This document shows positions 15,821-25,275 of a stretch of 64,000 bases of DNA, piece after piece; position 1 is the stretch's first letter; the number at the start of each line of letters is the position of its first letter. The stretch is from NCBI GenBank assembly GCA_018828385.1, contig JAHJVE010000007.1:124001-188000 (forward strand), given 5' to 3'. The translations under genes were made by a program, and so were the position numbers. This DNA is from Gammaproteobacteria bacterium. GTDB taxonomy: Bacteria > Pseudomonadota > Gammaproteobacteria > Burkholderiales > Rhodocyclaceae. Under the pieces are notes generated by a model. The model was not told the DNA's origin. It did no database searches and saw nothing but the letters and a program-made list of their open reading frames with translations.

Positions 15821-17002
15821 ATGAGACCGTTGGAAGGCATCACCATCATCACCCTCGAACACGCCATCGCCGGCCCGTTCGCCACCCGTCAACTGGCCGA
15901 CCTCGGAGCCCGTGTGATCAAGATCGAACGCCCTGGTGTTGGCGACTTTGCCCGTGGCTACGACGAGCGCGTGCATGGTCTGGCGTCGCACTTCGTATGG
16001 ACCAATCGCTCCAAGGAAAGCCTGACGCTCGACGTCAAGCATCCGGAAGCCCAGAAGATTTTGCAGCGACTGGTTGCCGAAGAGGCTGACATTCTGGTTC
16101 AGAATCTGGCGCCCGGCGCAGCCGCCCGGCTCGGGCTGTCCTACGAAGCCTTGTCGGCGATCAATCCGGAGATCATCGTCTGCGACATTTCGGGCTACGG
16201 CAACGATGGCCCCTACCGCGACAAGAAGGCCTACGACCTGCTGATACAGAGCGAGTCGGGTTTCGTTTCGGTGACGGGGACCGAGGACGAGCCGTCCAAG
16301 GCCGGACCGTCGATCGCCGATATTTCGGCCGGCATGTACGCCTACAGCAACATTCTGGCGGCCTTGCTGCAAAAGCAGATCACCGGCCGTGGCCAGCATC
16401 TCGATATCTCGATGCTGGAAAGCCTGGTCGAGTGGATGAACTACCCGCTTTATTACGCCATCGACGGCGCTTCGCCGCCACGGCGGGCCGGCGCCAGCCA
16501 CGCCACGATCTACCCCTATGGCCCGTTCCCGGCGGGTGATGGAAAGAACGTCATGCTTGGTCTGCAGAACGAGCGCGAATGGGCTGGCTTTTGCGAAAAA
16601 GTGTTGTTGCGCCCGGAACTGAGCAAGGAGGCGCGTTTCTCGTCCAACTCGAAGCGCAGTGCCGCCCGTGACGAAGTGCGCAATATTATTATTGAGGCTT
16701 TTTCCGGGTTGACCGCAGAACAAGTCATCGAGCGACTGGAGTCGGCGCAGATTGCCAATGCCCACCTCAATGACATGCATGATGTCTGGGATCACCCGCA
16801 GCTCAAGGGTAGAAACCGCTGGCGCGAAGTCGACACCGCTGTCGGCAAGGTGCCGGCTCTGTTACCGCCGGGTTCGTGGAGCGAATGCGAGCCGCGCATG
16901 GATGCGGTGCCGGCCCTCGGTCAGCATACCGAGACCATCCTCGGAGGGCTCGGCTACACGGCCGGCGACATTGCCGAGCTGCGCGCCGCCGGAGCCATCT
17001 GA
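15821..17002 (+). CDS. Family III CoA-transferase, itaconate CoA-transferase-like (CaiB/BaiF)
   Basis: The 393-residue CaiB/BaiF protein probably moves CoA from succinyl-CoA (or acetyl-CoA) to itaconate. The N-terminal GPFATRQLADLGARVIKIERPG and the KAYDLLIQSESG motif carrying the catalytic Asp (~residue 140) are intact. AAGGAG lies before ATG 15821. It is 10 bp behind the hydratase and its stop overlaps the start of the CitE gene (TGATG), so the three are translationally linked. Alternative substrates in this family are mesaconate, citramalate or succinate; the itaconate assignment rests on neighbours. Confidence 0.85.
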   Translation: MRPLEGITIITLEHAIAGPFATRQLADLGARVIKIERPGVGDFARGYDERVHGLASHFVWTNRSKESLTLDVKHPEAQKILQRLVAEEADILVQNLAPGAAARLGLSYEALSAINPEIIVCDISGYGNDGPYRDKKAYDLLIQSESGFVSVTGTEDEPSKAGPSIADISAGMYAYSNILAALLQKQITGRGQHLDISMLESLVEWMNYPLYYAIDGASPPRRAGASHATIYPYGPFPAGDGKNVMLGLQNEREWAGFCEKVLLRPELSKEARFSSNSKRSAARDEVRNIIIEAFSGLTAEQVIERLESAQIANAHLNDMHDVWDHPQLKGRNRWREVDTAVGKVPALLPPGSWSECEPRMDAVPALGQHTETILGGLGYTAGDIAELRAAGAI

Positions 17003-17823
17003 TGTTGCCCGTCAGCTACCTCTTTGTACCTGGCAATCGTCCCGAACGCTTTGCCAAGGCGCTGGCCAGCGGGGCGGGGGCGATCATCCTCGATCTTGAG
17101 GATGCGGTTTCCCCGGCCGACAAGGAGAGTGCACGACAGGCTATCGCTGACTGGGTGGCGACGGCTGGCGTGGCGCCCGAGCGGCTGGTGGTGCGAATCA
17201 ATGATGCGCTGTCGCCATGGTTTGACGATGATCTGGCGATGATCAAGACGGCCGGCATCAAACAGGTGATGTTGCCGAAGACGGAATTCGCCGAACAGGT
17301 GGCAACGGTCATTGCCTCCACGACGCACGATCTCGCTGTTTTGCCTTTAGTGGAAACGGCACGCGCCATACACAACGTAACGCAAATTGCGTTGGCCAAG
17401 GGTGTTCAGCGCATTGCCTTCGGGACGCTCGATTACGCCGCCGATCTCAACCTCTCGGGAGACGAGCGCGGTTTGATTTACCCCTACAGCCAGATCGCCA
17501 TCTCTTCCCGTTCAGCTGAACTGGCGCCGCCGATTGCCGGGGTCACGCCCAATATCGACGATTTGGGCCGGACTGAAGCGGACTACGCCTTTGCGCGAGC
17601 CTTCGGCTGCACCGCCAAGATGTGTATCCATCCGAAGCAGGTCGAGTTGGTCGAGCAACTGAGCCGGCCGACCGAGCTGGAAGTGCTGTGGGCCAACAGG
17701 GTTCTGGCGGCCGCAGCAAGCGCCTCGGGCGCCGTTCAGCTTGACGGAAAAATGGTAGATCGGCCAGTGGTCCTCAAGGCGGAAGCCATTCTCGCCCGAA
17801 GCTTGCAACAAGACAGCATATGA
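17002..17823 (+). CDS. CitE-family acyl-CoA lyase, probably citramalyl-CoA lyase
   Basis: The 273-residue TIM-barrel lyase matches the stand-alone CitE/Ccl/MCL family. Visible are LFVPGNRPERFAKA (residues 7-20), the metal-site acidic stretch ILDLEDAVSP, the catalytic-site VETARAI, FGTLDYAADL and CIHPKQV near the C-terminus. There are no CitD/CitF partners, so it is not citrate lyase. With the hydratase and CoA-transferase it would cleave (S)-citramalyl-CoA to acetyl-CoA and pyruvate. Malyl-CoA or HMG-CoA cleavage are alternatives within the family. Confidence 0.85.
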   Translation: MLPVSYLFVPGNRPERFAKALASGAGAIILDLEDAVSPADKESARQAIADWVATAGVAPERLVVRINDALSPWFDDDLAMIKTAGIKQVMLPKTEFAEQVATVIASTTHDLAVLPLVETARAIHNVTQIALAKGVQRIAFGTLDYAADLNLSGDERGLIYPYSQIAISSRSAELAPPIAGVTPNIDDLGRTEADYAFARAFGCTAKMCIHPKQVELVEQLSRPTELEVLWANRVLAAAASASGAVQLDGKMVDRPVVLKAEAILARSLQQDSI

Positions 17824-17877
17824 ACAAAAACGCAGCAAAACGGAATCCTTCCCCACATTGAATCAGGAGACAACATC

Positions 17878-19233
17878 ATGGGCGCGAGCATCATTGACTC
17901 TAGTATTTTCGGCAATATCTTCAGCACCGACGCCATGCGTCAGGTCTGGTCCGACCGCAACCGGACCGAAAAGTACATCGATATCGAACGCGCGCTGGCC
18001 GTCGTGCAAGGCCGGCTCGGCATCATTCCGCAGGAAGCGGCCGACGAAATCGTGCGCAACTGCGATATCGACAAGATCGATATGGACAAGCTGCGGGCCC
18101 AGACCGAGCGCATTGGCTATCCAGTGCTCGGCGTTGTCTCGCAACTGAACGCGCTGTGTCGCGATCGTCTCGGCGAATTCTGTCATTGGGGGGCAACCAC
18201 CCAGGACATCACCGATACGGCGACCGTCATGCAGATCCGTGAAGGCCTTGATCTGGTTGGCGCCGAAATCGATGCCATCTGTGCCGCCCTGATCGATCTC
18301 TCCAAGCGTTATCGCGACACCCCGGTAATTGGCCGCAGCAACCTGCAGCAGGCCATTCCGGTGACTTTTGGCTTCAAGACGGCGGCTATCCTGGCCGGCA
18401 TGGAACGTCATCGCGAACGTCTGCAGCAACTGCGCCCGCGTGTCCTGATGGGAGAATTCGGCGGCGCTTGCGGCACGCTGGCGTCGATTGAGACCGGTGC
18501 CATGGAAACCCAGGCCGGCCTAATGGCTGAACTGGGGCTGGCCCAGCCGGACATCGCCTGGCACACCGTGCGCGACACCATCGCCGAAGTCGGTGCCTTC
18601 CTTGGCCTAGTCGGCGGCTCGCTGGGCAAGATCGCCATGGACGTCAAGCTGATGATGCAGCACGAAGTCGCTGAAGTCTTCGAGCCTTTCGCCCCGGGTC
18701 GCGGTTCAAGCAGCACCATGCCGCAAAAGCGCAATCCGATTTCGAGCTGCTACATTCACGCCGCGGTCTCCGTCGTCCGCCAGCATTCCGCCGCCCTGAT
18801 GGATGCCATGATTGCCGATCATGAGCGCTCAACCGGCCCGTGGGAAATCGAATGGATCGCGCTGCCCGAAGCCTTCTGCCTGACTGCTGGCGCCCTGAAG
18901 CAGACGCGTTTCGTCCTCGAAGGGCTGGAAGTCGACCCAGCGGCGATGATGGAAAATATCGAGCTGACCAATGGTCTGGTCATGTCGGAGGCCGTGATGA
19001 TGGGCCTTGGCCCCTACATCGGCCGCGAATACGCCCACGATCTGGTCTATGACCTGTGCCGCGAAGCGATCAAGAGCAAGCGCCCCTTGCTTGATCTGTT
19101 GGCCGAGCATCCGGAAATCAATCCGCACCTTGACCGTGCTGCATTGGCCAAGTTGTGTGATCCGGCCAATTATCTCGGTCAGGCCGGCGTCATGGTCGAC
19201 AAGGTATTGCAGCGGGCAGCGGCTTCACGATAA
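17878..19233 (+). CDS. Tad1-like trans-aconitate decarboxylase (fumarase/aspartase superfamily)
   Basis: The 451-residue protein has the superfamily signature GSSSTMPQKRNP (residues ~276-287, flexible catalytic loop) and HWGATTQDITDT (from His103). As I recall Ustilago maydis Tad1, the trans-aconitate decarboxylase of itaconate synthesis, the two share long near-identical blocks: IGYPVLG, CHWGATTQDITDTATVMQI, DHER-TGPWEI, SEAVMMGLG, REYAHDLVY and LCDPANYLGQ. It resembles adenylosuccinate lyase or carboxymuconate cycloisomerase less. Placement behind genes for itaconate breakdown supports trans-aconitate -> itaconate + CO2. AGGAGA precedes the ATG. Confidence in the superfamily is very high, in the reaction moderate to high. 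Confidence 0.82.
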   Translation: MGASIIDSSIFGNIFSTDAMRQVWSDRNRTEKYIDIERALAVVQGRLGIIPQEAADEIVRNCDIDKIDMDKLRAQTERIGYPVLGVVSQLNALCRDRLGEFCHWGATTQDITDTATVMQIREGLDLVGAEIDAICAALIDLSKRYRDTPVIGRSNLQQAIPVTFGFKTAAILAGMERHRERLQQLRPRVLMGEFGGACGTLASIETGAMETQAGLMAELGLAQPDIAWHTVRDTIAEVGAFLGLVGGSLGKIAMDVKLMMQHEVAEVFEPFAPGRGSSSTMPQKRNPISSCYIHAAVSVVRQHSAALMDAMIADHERSTGPWEIEWIALPEAFCLTAGALKQTRFVLEGLEVDPAAMMENIELTNGLVMSEAVMMGLGPYIGREYAHDLVYDLCREAIKSKRPLLDLLAEHPEINPHLDRAALAKLCDPANYLGQAGVMVDKVLQRAAASR

Positions 19234-19245
19234 AGAGCATCAGCC

Positions 19246-20181
19246 ATGGAACTACGGCAACTGCGTTATCTGGTTCGCACCATTGAACTGGGCAGCATCA
19301 GTCAGGCGGCGCTAGATCTGGGCATCGCGCAGTCGGCCGTCAGTTTGCAAATCCAGCGCCTCGAAGGCGAGCTGTCGACACGCCTGTTGCAGCGAACAAC
19401 GAGCGGGGTGGTGCCGACCGATGCCGGTATCGCCTTTCTGTCGCACGCCCAACTGGCTTTGCGTCACGCCGACCAGGCGATGCTGGCCGCGCAGCAATCG
19501 CGTCTTTCCGGCGTCGTTGGTCTCGGTCTGGCACCGACCACGGCCGGTGTCCTTGGCTTGCCCTTGCTACAGGCGATGCAGGTGCAATATCCCGACATTC
19601 GAATTCATCTGGTTGAAGGCATGTCCGGTCATCTCGGCCAGATGCTCAATGCCCGTGAGATCGATCTCGCCGTGTTGTTCGGTGCCGACCAGGCCCGACG
19701 CTGGACCGTTCAGCACCTGCTCGACGAACGTCTGTTCCTGGTTTGCAGTGCGCAGTCCGGGCCGGCGGAATTGCCCATAACGCTGTCGGCCATCAGTGAA
19801 TTGCCCCTGGTCTTGCCGACCCATCACCACGGTTTACGTCGGGTGATCGATACGCTGTTTTCAGGTCTGGTCCGCCCGCCCAATATCGTTGCCGAAGTTG
19901 ATTCGCTATCGGTATTGATGGACATGGTGGCAGCCGGTATGGCATCGACCTTGCAGCCGTGGTCGGCACTTGCTCGCCAGCCCGAATTCGGCAGTCGCTT
20001 GCGTTGGGTGGAACTTGCCGATGCCGAAATTGCCCGGCGCAATTTGCTGTGTAGCCTCTCTGACGACGAGTTGTCGCCGGCTGCCCTGGCGACTCGTGGC
20101 GCCCTCCGGCAGGTGGTTCGGCAGCTGGTGAATGACGGTCAGTGGAAAGGCGTGACGGAGGCCTATCTCGAATCGAGATAG
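19246..20181 (+). CDS. LysR-family transcriptional regulator (TcuR-like position)
   Basis: The 311-residue regulator has an N-terminal HTH (LRYLVRTIELGSISQAALDLGIAQSAVSLQIQRLE) and an effector-binding domain. It lies in the middle of the run, 12 bp behind the Tad1-like gene and just upstream of tcuA on the same strand. In Salmonella a LysR protein, TcuR, activates tcuABC, so a matching role is a fair inference. It is only distantly similar to the LysR at 9533, so the island probably has two inputs. Confidence 0.9.
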   Translation: MELRQLRYLVRTIELGSISQAALDLGIAQSAVSLQIQRLEGELSTRLLQRTTSGVVPTDAGIAFLSHAQLALRHADQAMLAAQQSRLSGVVGLGLAPTTAGVLGLPLLQAMQVQYPDIRIHLVEGMSGHLGQMLNAREIDLAVLFGADQARRWTVQHLLDERLFLVCSAQSGPAELPITLSAISELPLVLPTHHHGLRRVIDTLFSGLVRPPNIVAEVDSLSVLMDMVAAGMASTLQPWSALARQPEFGSRLRWVELADAEIARRNLLCSLSDDELSPAALATRGALRQVVRQLVNDGQWKGVTEAYLESR

Positions 20182-20269
20182 GCGCATATCGGGGCGGCTT
20201 AGGGCATGCCCTTGCCGGTGGAACATAGTGTCATCGCTGAAACAAATAAAGGCTCAAAAGGAGCGAATA

Positions 20270-21697
20270 ATGAGTGACAACAATTCCAGGACGGTCGATG
20301 TGCTGGTCATCGGTGGCGGCAACGCGGCGCTGTGCGCGGCCCTGATGGCCCGCGAGGCCGGCGCCACGGTACTCTTGCTGGAAGCTGCGCCGCGCGAGTA
20401 TCGCGGCGGCAATTCCAGCCATACCCGTAATCTCCGTTGCATGCACGATGCGCCGCAGGATGTGCTGACCGAAGCCTACCCGGAAGAGGAGTTCTGGCAG
20501 GATCTGCTCAAGGTCACCGGCGGCAATACCAATGAACAACTGGCCCGTCTGGCCATCCGCGAATCGTCGCAATGCCGTGCCTGGATGCGCAAGCATGGCG
20601 TGCATTTTCAGGCCTCATTGTCAGGCACGTTGCAACTGTCGCGGACCAATGCTTTTTTCATGGGTGGCGGCAAGGCACTGGTCAATGCTTACTATCGCAG
20701 TGCCGAGGCGCTGGGTGTGCAAATTCGCTATGAATCACCGGTTGACCGTATGGACATCGTCGATGGCCAGTTTCAAGCGGCCTGGGTCGGTGGTGAGCGC
20801 ATTGCCGCGAAGGCTTGCGTCATGGCGGCCGGTGGCTTCGAGTCAAATCGCCAATGGCTGCGCGAAGCCTGGGGACAGAACGCCGATGGTGAATGGCCGG
20901 CCGACAACTTCGCCATTCGCGGCACGCGTTTCAATCAGGGTGTCCTGCTCAAGGCCATGATGAATGCCGGCGCGGATTTCATCGGCGATCCATCGCAATC
21001 GCATTGCGTCGCTGTGGACGCCCGGGCACCGCTTTACGATGGGGGAATCTGCACCCGAATCGATTGCGTCTCGCTCGGTATCGTGGTGAACAAATTTGCC
21101 CGCCGCTTCTATGACGAAGGCGAGGATTTTTGGCCCAAACGTTACGCCATCTGGGGCCGTCTGGTCGCTCAGCAGCCGGGTCAGGTCGGCTATTCGATCA
21201 TTGATGCAAAAGCCATCGGGCGTTTCATGCCGCCGGTTTTCCCCGGCACCCAAGCCGATACGCTGGAAGATCTGGCCCGTCAGCTCGGTCTCGATGAAGC
21301 GACTTTCGTCCAGACCGTCAGTGATTACAACGCCGCCTGCCAGGCCGGCACCTTTGATCACACGGTACTCGACGACTGTCACACCGAAGGACTTGTGCCG
21401 GCCAAGGCCCACTGGGCTTTGCCGATCAACAAGGCGCCGTTCTATGCCTACCCGCTGAAACCGGGCATTACCTTCACCTACCTCGGTTTGAAAATCAATG
21501 ACCAGGCCGCCGTGCATTTCGCCGGCAAGCCCAGTCGCAACCTGTTCGTGGCCGGTGAAATGATGGCCGGCAATGTGTTGGGCAAGGGCTATACCGCGGG
21601 GGTCGGCATGACCATCGGCACCGTATTCGGACGCATCGCCGGTACGCAGGCAGCCAAGTCCGTATTGGAAAAAGGAGTGGAACATGCAGGCGCTTGA
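20270..21697 (+). CDS. tcuA: FAD-dependent tricarballylate dehydrogenase TcuA
   Basis: The 475-residue flavoprotein of the fumarate-reductase/succinate-dehydrogenase flavoprotein class would oxidise tricarballylate to cis-aconitate. The FAD-binding [19 protein letters not shown] spans residues 9-27, [11 protein letters not shown] and the C-terminal [22 protein letters not shown] are typical of TcuA. ATG 20270 follows AAAAGGAG; a GTG at 20228 in frame would add 14 residues. The gene end overlaps tcuB by 14 bp. TcuB takes electrons from its FADH2. Other members reduce fumarate or related acids, but the adjacent tcuB makes the call firm. Confidence 0.92.
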   Translation: MSDNNSRTVDVLVIGGGNAALCAALMAREAGATVLLLEAAPREYRGGNSSHTRNLRCMHDAPQDVLTEAYPEEEFWQDLLKVTGGNTNEQLARLAIRESSQCRAWMRKHGVHFQASLSGTLQLSRTNAFFMGGGKALVNAYYRSAEALGVQIRYESPVDRMDIVDGQFQAAWVGGERIAAKACVMAAGGFESNRQWLREAWGQNADGEWPADNFAIRGTRFNQGVLLKAMMNAGADFIGDPSQSHCVAVDARAPLYDGGICTRIDCVSLGIVVNKFARRFYDEGEDFWPKRYAIWGRLVAQQPGQVGYSIIDAKAIGRFMPPVFPGTQADTLEDLARQLGLDEATFVQTVSDYNAACQAGTFDHTVLDDCHTEGLVPAKAHWALPINKAPFYAYPLKPGITFTYLGLKINDQAAVHFAGKPSRNLFVAGEMMAGNVLGKGYTAGVGMTIGTVFGRIAGTQAAKSVLEKGVEHAGA

Positions 21698-22844
21698 GAA
21701 ACTGCTTGGCGAAGCACGCGACCTGGCCGCTCGCGAACTTTCCCCGAGTGAGAACGAGGCCGAAGTCGGCCGCATCATGTCGATCTGCAACGCCTGTCGC
21801 TATTGCGAAGGCTTTTGCGCTGTCTTCCCGGCGATGACCCGCCGTCTGGAATTCGCTCAGGCGGATATTCATTACCTGGCCAATCTTTGCCACAACTGCG
21901 GTGCTTGCCTGCATGCCTGCCAATACGCGCCGCCGCACGAGTTTACGGTCAATGTGCCGCGGGCGATGGCTAGGGTGCGTGGTGAGACCTATTCCAGCTA
22001 TGCCTGGCCTAGGGCGTTGGGCAGCCTCTACAAGAACAACGGGCTGACCGTGGCGCTGGCCTTGGCTTTGAGTTTGGCCCTGTTTTTGCTGTTGACCGTG
22101 CAAGTTACCGGCGGCGTGTTGCATGAACCGCTGGCCGGCAACTTCTTCGCCATTTTCCCGCACAACACGCTGGCGCTGATGTTCGGTGCCGTTTTCGGCT
22201 ACGCGATCCTAGCATTAAGCATCGGCGTGCGGCGTTTCTGGGGCGAGGTTTCGCCGGGGGAAATCAGTGGTGAGTCCAGTGCCGAGGCGGCCAGCAACGT
22301 GCTCCGCCTGAAATATCTCGACGGCGGTCATGGTCAGGGCTGCAATAACGAAGACGATGCCTACACCTTGCTGCGTCGCCGTTTTCACCACTTCACCTTT
22401 TACGGCTTCATGCTCTGTTTTGCCGCAACCAGCGTCGCCACGCTCTACCACTATCTGCTTGATCTGCACGCACCGTATGCGCTGAGCAGTCTCCCCGTCA
22501 TGCTCGGTATCGCCGGTGGCATTGGTCTGCTGATCGGGCCGGCAGGTCTGCTCTGGCTCAACCTGAAGCGCCATCCCTTGCACGGCGACGCCGCGCAGAA
22601 ACCGATGGATCGCGGCTTCATTGCCCTGCTGCTGCTGACCAGCCTGACCGGCTTGCTCCTGCTCGCCCTGCGCGACACTTCGGTGATGGGCCTGCTACTG
22701 GCCATTCATCTGGGTGTGGTCATGGCGCTATTCCTGACACTGCCCTACGGCAAATTCGCCCACGGCATCTTCCGCTCGGCCGCCTTGCTCAAGTGGTCAA
22801 TCGAGAAACGCCAGCCCAGCCGCCTGCAGTTGGGTTCCGAGTAG
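21684..22844 (+). CDS. tcuB: Tricarballylate utilisation electron-transfer protein TcuB
   Basis: The 386-residue membrane iron-sulfur protein has two CX2CX2CX3C clusters near the N-terminus (Cys35/38/41/45 and Cys69/72/75/79), followed by six or so membrane helices with histidines that could carry heme ([10 protein letters not shown]). Known TcuB (CitB-like) reoxidises reduced TcuA and passes electrons to the quinone pool. It overlaps tcuA by 14 bp and is followed after 42 bp by a terminator, so it is the last gene of the long co-oriented run that starts at 10638. Confidence 0.93.
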   Translation: MQALEKLLGEARDLAARELSPSENEAEVGRIMSICNACRYCEGFCAVFPAMTRRLEFAQADIHYLANLCHNCGACLHACQYAPPHEFTVNVPRAMARVRGETYSSYAWPRALGSLYKNNGLTVALALALSLALFLLLTVQVTGGVLHEPLAGNFFAIFPHNTLALMFGAVFGYAILALSIGVRRFWGEVSPGEISGESSAEAASNVLRLKYLDGGHGQGCNNEDDAYTLLRRRFHHFTFYGFMLCFAATSVATLYHYLLDLHAPYALSSLPVMLGIAGGIGLLIGPAGLLWLNLKRHPLHGDAAQKPMDRGFIALLLLTSLTGLLLLALRDTSVMGLLLAIHLGVVMALFLTLPYGKFAHGIFRSAALLKWSIEKRQPSRLQLGSE

Positions 22845-22886
22845 ATCCTGGCAAGATGCTGTTGCTTGCCCGCTTTAACAAGCAAA

Positions 22887-22914
22887 CCGGATGGTCCTCG
22901 CCATCCGGCTTTTT
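22887..22914 (+). terminator. Rho-independent terminator after tcuB
   Basis: CCGGATGG (22887-22894) pairs with CCATCCGG (22901-22908) around TCCTCG, followed by CTTTTT. The ATG at 22891 that could open the next reading frame lies inside this stem, so it is unlikely to be used. Confidence 0.85.
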
Positions 22915-22929
22915 CACTACTGTCTCGAT

Positions 22930-24204
22930 GTGAAAAACCGGGCCCATGCCTGGCGCGCCCTGCACCATGCCAACTACCGTGTTTACTTCGCCGGGCAGGC
23001 GATCTCCATTCTTGGCAACTGGGTCCAGCAAGTGGCGTTGGGCTGGCTGGTTTATCGACTGACCGGCTCGGCCATGCTGCTTGGCGTGACGGCCTTCCTG
23101 ACGCAGATTCCGCAATTGGTCGTGGCGCCGGTAGCCGGCATCATCATTGATCGCTCGAACATCCGGCGGCTGATGATCCTGATCCAGTTTTCGATGTTCC
23201 TGCTGGCCGTCCTGCTGGCGCTGATTACTTATTTCGACTGGATTCAACCCTGGCACATCCTGCTGGTAGCTGCTTTCTTTGGCATCTTGAATAGTTTCGA
23301 TGTGCCGCTTCGTCACGCCTTTACCAGCCAGTTGGTGACTGATCGCCAGGATCTGCCGAATGCAATCGCACTCAATTCGCTGTTTTTCAATATCGCCCGC
23401 TTCATCGGGCCGCCACTGGCAGGCCTGACTCTTTCACTGACTTCCGAGGCCCTGTGTTTCGCACTGAATGGGGTGTCATTTCTCGTCATCCTGGTTGTCA
23501 TGATGAGCCTGAAAACCGGGGCACAGCGCCACAGCCAGGCGACTTTCCGGGAAGCGATGCAGGAAGGTGTGAAATTCATTCGCGGTAGCGTTCCTGTCCG
23601 ATTGCTATTGATTCAGGTCGCCGTTCTCAATTTTCTCGCGGCCAATTACATCCCGCTGATGCCGGCTTTCGCCCGCGAAATATTCCATGGCGGACCGAAC
23701 ATGCTGGGAACGCTGCTCGGTTGCGCCGGGGCTGGGGCGCTTTGCTGCTCACTGAGCCTGGCGGCGCGGCCCAGTGTGCGCGGCCTGAGCGGGGCGATTA
23801 CCCAGGGCTGCTTGCTGACCGGGCTGGCACTACTCGCTTTCGCGCTGAGTTCTGCCGCCTGGCTGGGCGGCATCATGCTGTTTCTGCTGGGCTTCGGCAT
23901 GGTCAACGGCAATGCCTCGAGCAATACCATTTTGCAAACCATCCTTCCCGAGCATCTGCGGGGCCGTGTTCTGGCCATCTACAGTGCGGCCAATCTCGGA
24001 GCGGCGGCGCTTGGCAGCCTGCTGAGCGGCGCCCTGGCCGAGCATCTGGGGCCGGCGCTGGCCCTGGCGGTGCTGGCCGCGATCCTGATTTGTGCATCGC
24101 TTTATTTTTACTCCAGGCTCGAATGGTTGCGGATGTATCTGCGACCGATCTACGCCAGCCAGGGGATTACCCGTCAAAAGCCACGCGGCCAGGAGATCAA
24201 ATGA
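22930..24204 (+). CDS. MFS transporter (EntS/MFS_3-like)
   Basis: The ~424-residue permease has about twelve membrane helices, with NYRVYFAGQAISILGNWVQQVALGWLVY near the start and LPEHLRGRVLAIYSAANLG in the second half; these are typical of MFS_3/EntS-like exporters. It is not of the metabolite:H+ symporter type of Salmonella TcuC. The start is uncertain: GTG 22930 is proposed because the upstream ATG 22891 is inside the tcuB terminator, and neither has a good ribosome site. It overlaps the next gene by four bases. The substrate is unknown; itaconate or acid efflux would fit the island but is speculation. Confidence 0.78.
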   Translation: MKNRAHAWRALHHANYRVYFAGQAISILGNWVQQVALGWLVYRLTGSAMLLGVTAFLTQIPQLVVAPVAGIIIDRSNIRRLMILIQFSMFLLAVLLALITYFDWIQPWHILLVAAFFGILNSFDVPLRHAFTSQLVTDRQDLPNAIALNSLFFNIARFIGPPLAGLTLSLTSEALCFALNGVSFLVILVVMMSLKTGAQRHSQATFREAMQEGVKFIRGSVPVRLLLIQVAVLNFLAANYIPLMPAFAREIFHGGPNMLGTLLGCAGAGALCCSLSLAARPSVRGLSGAITQGCLLTGLALLAFALSSAAWLGGIMLFLLGFGMVNGNASSNTILQTILPEHLRGRVLAIYSAANLGAAALGSLLSGALAEHLGPALALAVLAAILICASLYFYSRLEWLRMYLRPIYASQGITRQKPRGQEIK

Positions 24205-25157
24205 TGAAAATTACGGTATTGGATGACTATCAGGGAGTCGTCAATCACCTGGCAGCCATGGAAATATTGGATGGACTGCCGGTCGACGTGACGGTGCTTG
24301 ATCGCCGGGTCAGCGAGCCAGGCGAACTGATCGACTTACTTGGTGATACGGACTGTCTGATACTGATTCGTGAGCGAACCCAGATCACGGCAGAGATTAT
24401 CGGTGCTTTGCCTAAACTCAAACTGATCGTCCAGACCGGTCGCCTGAGCGGCTGTATCGATCTCGACGCCTGTGCCCGGCAAGGGGTGACGGTTCGTGAT
24501 GGCACCGGCAATCCGATTGCGCCGGCGGAAATGACCTGGGCGCTGATCATGGCGGCATCACGGCGCATTCTGCCCTATAGCGGCCAACTGGCGCGTGGCA
24601 AGTGGCAACGTAGTGCGGACGAGATTGGCGATGAACGCCTGGGCCGCTCGCTATTCGGGCGAACCCTTGGTATTTGGGGCTTTGGCAAAATCGGCAAACG
24701 GGTGGCGACAGTCGGGCAGGCATTGGGCATGACCATTCTTGTCCATGGCCGGGAACAGACACGCACCGCCGCCGAAGCGGCGGGTATTTCGTACGAGGCA
24801 GACAGGCGCCGCTTTCTGGCGCAGGTTGATGTGCTCAGTTTGCACCTGCGCCTCTGCGCAGAGACCCGCAGCATGATCAGCGCCGATGATCTGGCCTGCA
24901 TGCGTGCCGATGCCTTGCTGGTTAACACCAGTCGAGCCGAACTGATGGCGCCGGGGGCGTTGTTGCAAGCGATGGCTGGCGGGCGGCCCGGCGCGGCGGC
25001 GCTTGATGTCTTTGAACACGAGCCGGAAGGTGTTGCGAATTACCTGAATCACCCGGAAATCCTGTGCACGCCGCACCTTGGATTTGTCGAGCAGGATACC
25101 TATGAGTCCTATTTCCGGGAGGCTTTCACGCACGTTCGCCAATTCATTCAGACCTGA
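24201..25157 (+). CDS. D-2-hydroxyacid dehydrogenase family protein
   Basis: The 318-residue NAD(P)-dependent dehydrogenase has LGIWGFGKIGKRVA (Rossmann GXGXXG, about residue 155), NTSRAELM with the substrate-binding Arg, LDVFEHEP with the catalytic Glu and CTPHLGF with the catalytic His. The unusual GRLSGCIDLDACARQGV replaces the common GVGYDNID-type segment. The start overlaps the MFS gene stop (ATGA). Such enzymes reduce 2-keto acids or oxidise 2-hydroxyacids; the substrate here is not evident. It may process oxidised or hydroxylated intermediates of the same pathway. Confidence 0.88.
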   Translation: MMKITVLDDYQGVVNHLAAMEILDGLPVDVTVLDRRVSEPGELIDLLGDTDCLILIRERTQITAEIIGALPKLKLIVQTGRLSGCIDLDACARQGVTVRDGTGNPIAPAEMTWALIMAASRRILPYSGQLARGKWQRSADEIGDERLGRSLFGRTLGIWGFGKIGKRVATVGQALGMTILVHGREQTRTAAEAAGISYEADRRRFLAQVDVLSLHLRLCAETRSMISADDLACMRADALLVNTSRAELMAPGALLQAMAGGRPGAAALDVFEHEPEGVANYLNHPEILCTPHLGFVEQDTYESYFREAFTHVRQFIQT

Positions 25158-25176
25158 GCCGCGAGCAGGCGGGTAG

Positions 25177-25211
25177 TTAATTGCGAATATCGAAATAATA
25201 TACGCAATTAA
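25177..25211. promoter_or_regulatory. Inverted repeat upstream of second prpF-like gene
   Basis: TTAATTGCG (25177-25185) and CGCAATTAA (25203-25211) form a perfect 9-bp inverted repeat with a 17-bp AT-rich spacer, 65 bp upstream of the PrpF copy 2 start. It is probably an operator for one of the island's LysR proteins. Confidence 0.5.
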
Positions 25212-25275
25212 TTCATTTTCTATTCGTGACCAGAAAGCCAAGAATGCGGGCTTCTTCTTGATGAAGGAGCCCAAA

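Noticed and set aside
20741..20755. CCGGTTGACCGTA match to the dispersed repeat inside tcuA
   Set aside because: It encodes conserved-looking residues in frame, lacks the flanking A/T tract and is likely coincidence.
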